Source of the DNA: Paramecium sonneborni
Lineage: Eukaryota > Ciliophora > Oligohymenophorea > Peniculida > Parameciidae
DNA: 64,000 nucleotides
Assembly (NCBI GenBank): GCA_905182985.1
Contig: CAJJDN010000019.1
Location: 463,760 to 527,759 of the forward strand
Direction: 5' to 3'
Shown here: piece by piece, positions 62,164-64,000 of the stretch
Layout: every line of letters begins with the position of its first letter
Numbering within the stretch: position 1 is the stretch's first letter
Position numbers and translations under genes: made by a program
The notes under the pieces: generated by a model
The model's database searches: none
Told to the model about the DNA's origin: nothing
Seen by the model: only the letters and a program-made list of their open reading frames with translations

Positions 62164-62625
62164 TCAAATTTAAATAACGAAAATAAACATAATTTACTTA
62201 TATATTTATATTAATCACTCAGATTCAATTATCCTTCTCTCTCCAAATGAATCTCTTGATCTTTACAATATCATCAAATCAATAAACCAATCTAAATACA
62301 ATATTTATTCAAACTACCTTAATCAACTAAATCAATTATATTAATCAAAAGAGTATAAGTATGTTTCACATATTTTAATGTTATTTCTATATACATTATT
62401 AACCATATATTTAGATTTATCTAGCTAATTTATTTTTTTGACAATATGATTTATCCTTCTTCTTATTACTACTTCTTTTAAACTAAAATTATATTTTTAC
62501 TGAATTTAATTCTAAATCATTTATTAAATTATTATATTGTATTATTTTAAGTGTAATTCTAAACTTAGATTTATTTATAACAATATTACATAAATACATA
62601 ATATCTCAAATTGAATTTAATAATT
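62164..62625. other. intergenic or undecided
   Basis: 462 bp in which weak coding-like frames exist on both strands (minus SRDSFGERRIIESE ending near 62215; plus NHSDSIILLSPNES) but neither has a start codon or a full gene structure. I make no call. Confidence 0.35.
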
Positions 62626-63288
62626 TCAATATTCTAATTCTACTTTTAATTAAATGTCTACTCTCACATGACTTTTTGATGCAAATATTGGTGTTTCCTC
62701 ATTTTTCCTTACATTTTCGTCTACTCTTGTTTCTGGTTAATAACCATTTGTTATTGAACTCCCATAAGAATCCAAATATTTGAATTTCTTTATTCTCAAA
62801 ACCTTCATCTTTAAAGAATCTGCCACCTATTTTGCTTTCCTTTTTGCATCTTCAATTGCCTGATTTAATGCTTCATCATTTGCTTAATCTATTTCCTCTG
62901 CTTTATTCTAATATGTTATTCCATCTATTATATTCAATCCTGCATTAACTCCTATTGTTATTATTTTACCAATCATTTATAAATCTCTTGTTATTACATA
63001 TAACTAATTTCTAACTTTGTATCCTTACAATTATTACTCATTATCTTTGTATTAAATTTCTAATTCAAACATCCCTGTTTCAATTTCATAATTTGAATAT
63101 CCCAATTCATTTTTTATTTATTAAACAGCATTCATCACTAAATTATTTGCTTAATCAAGTGCTTCACTTGCATCCTTATCCAATATTTCTATTGTAAAAC
63201 TTACTGTTCCTATCGATGGTAATAAATCTACTGTTCCTGATCCAGGAATTGTTATTGTGAATCCCTTACTATTATTCTAACTTTTCAT
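62626..63288 (-). CDS. SIMPL (DUF541, YggE-like) domain protein
   Basis: An intronless ORF of 220 codons, start MKSQNNSKGFTITIPGSGTV at 63286-63288, stop TGA 62626-62628. It follows the SIMPL/YggE fold through its whole length: VDLLPSIGTVSFTIEI, SEALDQANNLVMNAVQQIKNEL, YEIETGMFELEIQY, LQGYKVRNQLYVITRDLQMIG, AGLNIIDGITYQ and EALNQAIEDAKRKAKQVADSL. YggE-family proteins are mostly bacterial, usually exported, and linked to oxidative stress. Here there is no signal peptide or membrane segment, so a cytosolic form is suggested. Codon use is ciliate (TAA/TAG Gln present). Transfer from bacteria is possible. Confidence 0.82.
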
Positions 63289-63442
63289 TATTTACTATTT
63301 CTCACACCATATTTATTCTTTACGTATACTTTTCCCGTAAATTTACAACAATCCAACTAATATTATTAGCATCTAATTTTTAATTCAAATTATAATTTTA
63401 CATTTTATATTATTTAACAGTTTAAAAATTATTATATATTTT

Positions 63443-64000
63443 TCATAATTGCTACATAAGCTTTACAAAATTTTCTTTGTTAATCATTCCTTATTAATCA
63501 GAATCACATTTTTTTAGTACTTCTTCCCAATGAGTTTCATCTATTATTATTCCCCCTAAAACTTCCTCGAGATTTTACTTTTTGATTAAACCATCATTAT
63601 CCAGATCAAATTATTTAAAAGCTTCTTCTAATTTGTGAGTTTTGGCTGACAATTCTTCCTTTATCATTATACTTAGAAAAGCATTGTATTCAATAGATCC
63701 AGTTTTATTAAAATCACACTATTCCATAATATTATCTACTTATTTTTCAATTTCAGTTTCATCTAATTTAGATTATTTCAAACCAAAGATTAAATCTTCT
63801 CTATTAATCCTACCATCTCCATCTTTATCTAATGATTAAAAGTTTCCTAAAATCTTCTCCTTATCTTCAGGTGTTAGAACTTGATAAGTTATAAATTATC
63901 TAATTAATTCTTATATAATATGAGATTACTAAAAATAGATTTTATTTAAATTACATAAAATTTTTATAAACGAGTTAAAGCCCTAGAATCAATAGTATTA
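63443..64000 (-). CDS. calcium-dependent protein kinase, C-terminal part (5' end off window)
   Basis: The minus strand enters from the right edge (NTIDSRALTRLQKFY), passes a 26-nt intron near 63930-63955 and continues LIRQFITYQVLTPEDKEKILGNF, the CDPK junction, into four EF-hands: DKDGDGRINRED (canonical), CDFNKTGSIEYNAF, DLDNDGLIKKQN and CDSDQQGMINKE (the second and fourth less regular). TGA 63443-63445. The kinase domain must lie beyond 64000. A calmodulin-like protein is the alternative, but the pre-EF junction helix fits CDPK. Confidence 0.82.

Overview
The window is protein-coding DNA from a ciliate somatic-type genome, most likely Paramecium or a close relative. Recognisable proteins (proteasome alpha-6, eL29, FOR20, EMC4, RAD51 paralog, EZH-like SET protein) read through only if TAA and TAG are glutamine and TGA is the only stop. 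Introns are 17-32 nt, mostly starting GTA. Two tandem genes look like Paramecium trichocyst matrix proteins. The DNA is very AT-rich and gene-dense, with about 40 genes on both strands and often under 150 bp between them. No rRNA, tRNA, CRISPR, transposase or bacterial operon signal was seen. All coordinates are read by eye; CDS spans run from start to stop including introns.

Layout. 0-12 kb: a dual-specificity phosphatase-like protein without its catalytic Arg, an interrupted gene, ribosomal eL29, two Gln-rich minus-strand genes around a Cys-rich membrane protein, then FOR20/CEP20 followed directly by a PP2A B'' subunit of the TON2/FASS/PPP2R3C type. 12-19 kb: a small C-terminal CGC protein, a CDKL kinase, proteasome alpha-6, a SEC14/CRAL-TRIO protein, a RAD51 paralog and a MUL1-like membrane RING protein. 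19-32 kb: a Gln-rich protein, a possible mitochondrial membrane protein, an INTS4-like HEAT protein, a cyclic-nucleotide-binding protein, an interrupted gene and two trichocyst-matrix-like secreted proteins. 32-49 kb: a CBM20 protein, an EZH-type methyltransferase, small coiled-coil genes, EMC4, a small kinase, a multi-TM protein, an RE-rich RRM protein, a zinc-finger/AT-hook protein and an amino-acid transporter. 49-64 kb: an acidic membrane-anchored protein, two long coiled-coil proteins, an active dual-specificity phosphatase, a RING-CH/FHA protein, a PH-domain kinase with DFS instead of DFG, a tail-anchored SNARE-like protein, a cyclin, a SIMPL/YggE-domain protein and the 3' end of a CDPK.

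Two features matter most for interpretation. First, 54706-55791 and 55793-56878 are the same 1086 bp on either side of a single N, most simply an unmerged scaffold overlap; it creates truncated extra copies of the phosphatase and the FHA gene. Second, the FOR20 and PP2A B'' genes, relatives of the plant TON1 and TON2 partners, are head-to-tail neighbours.
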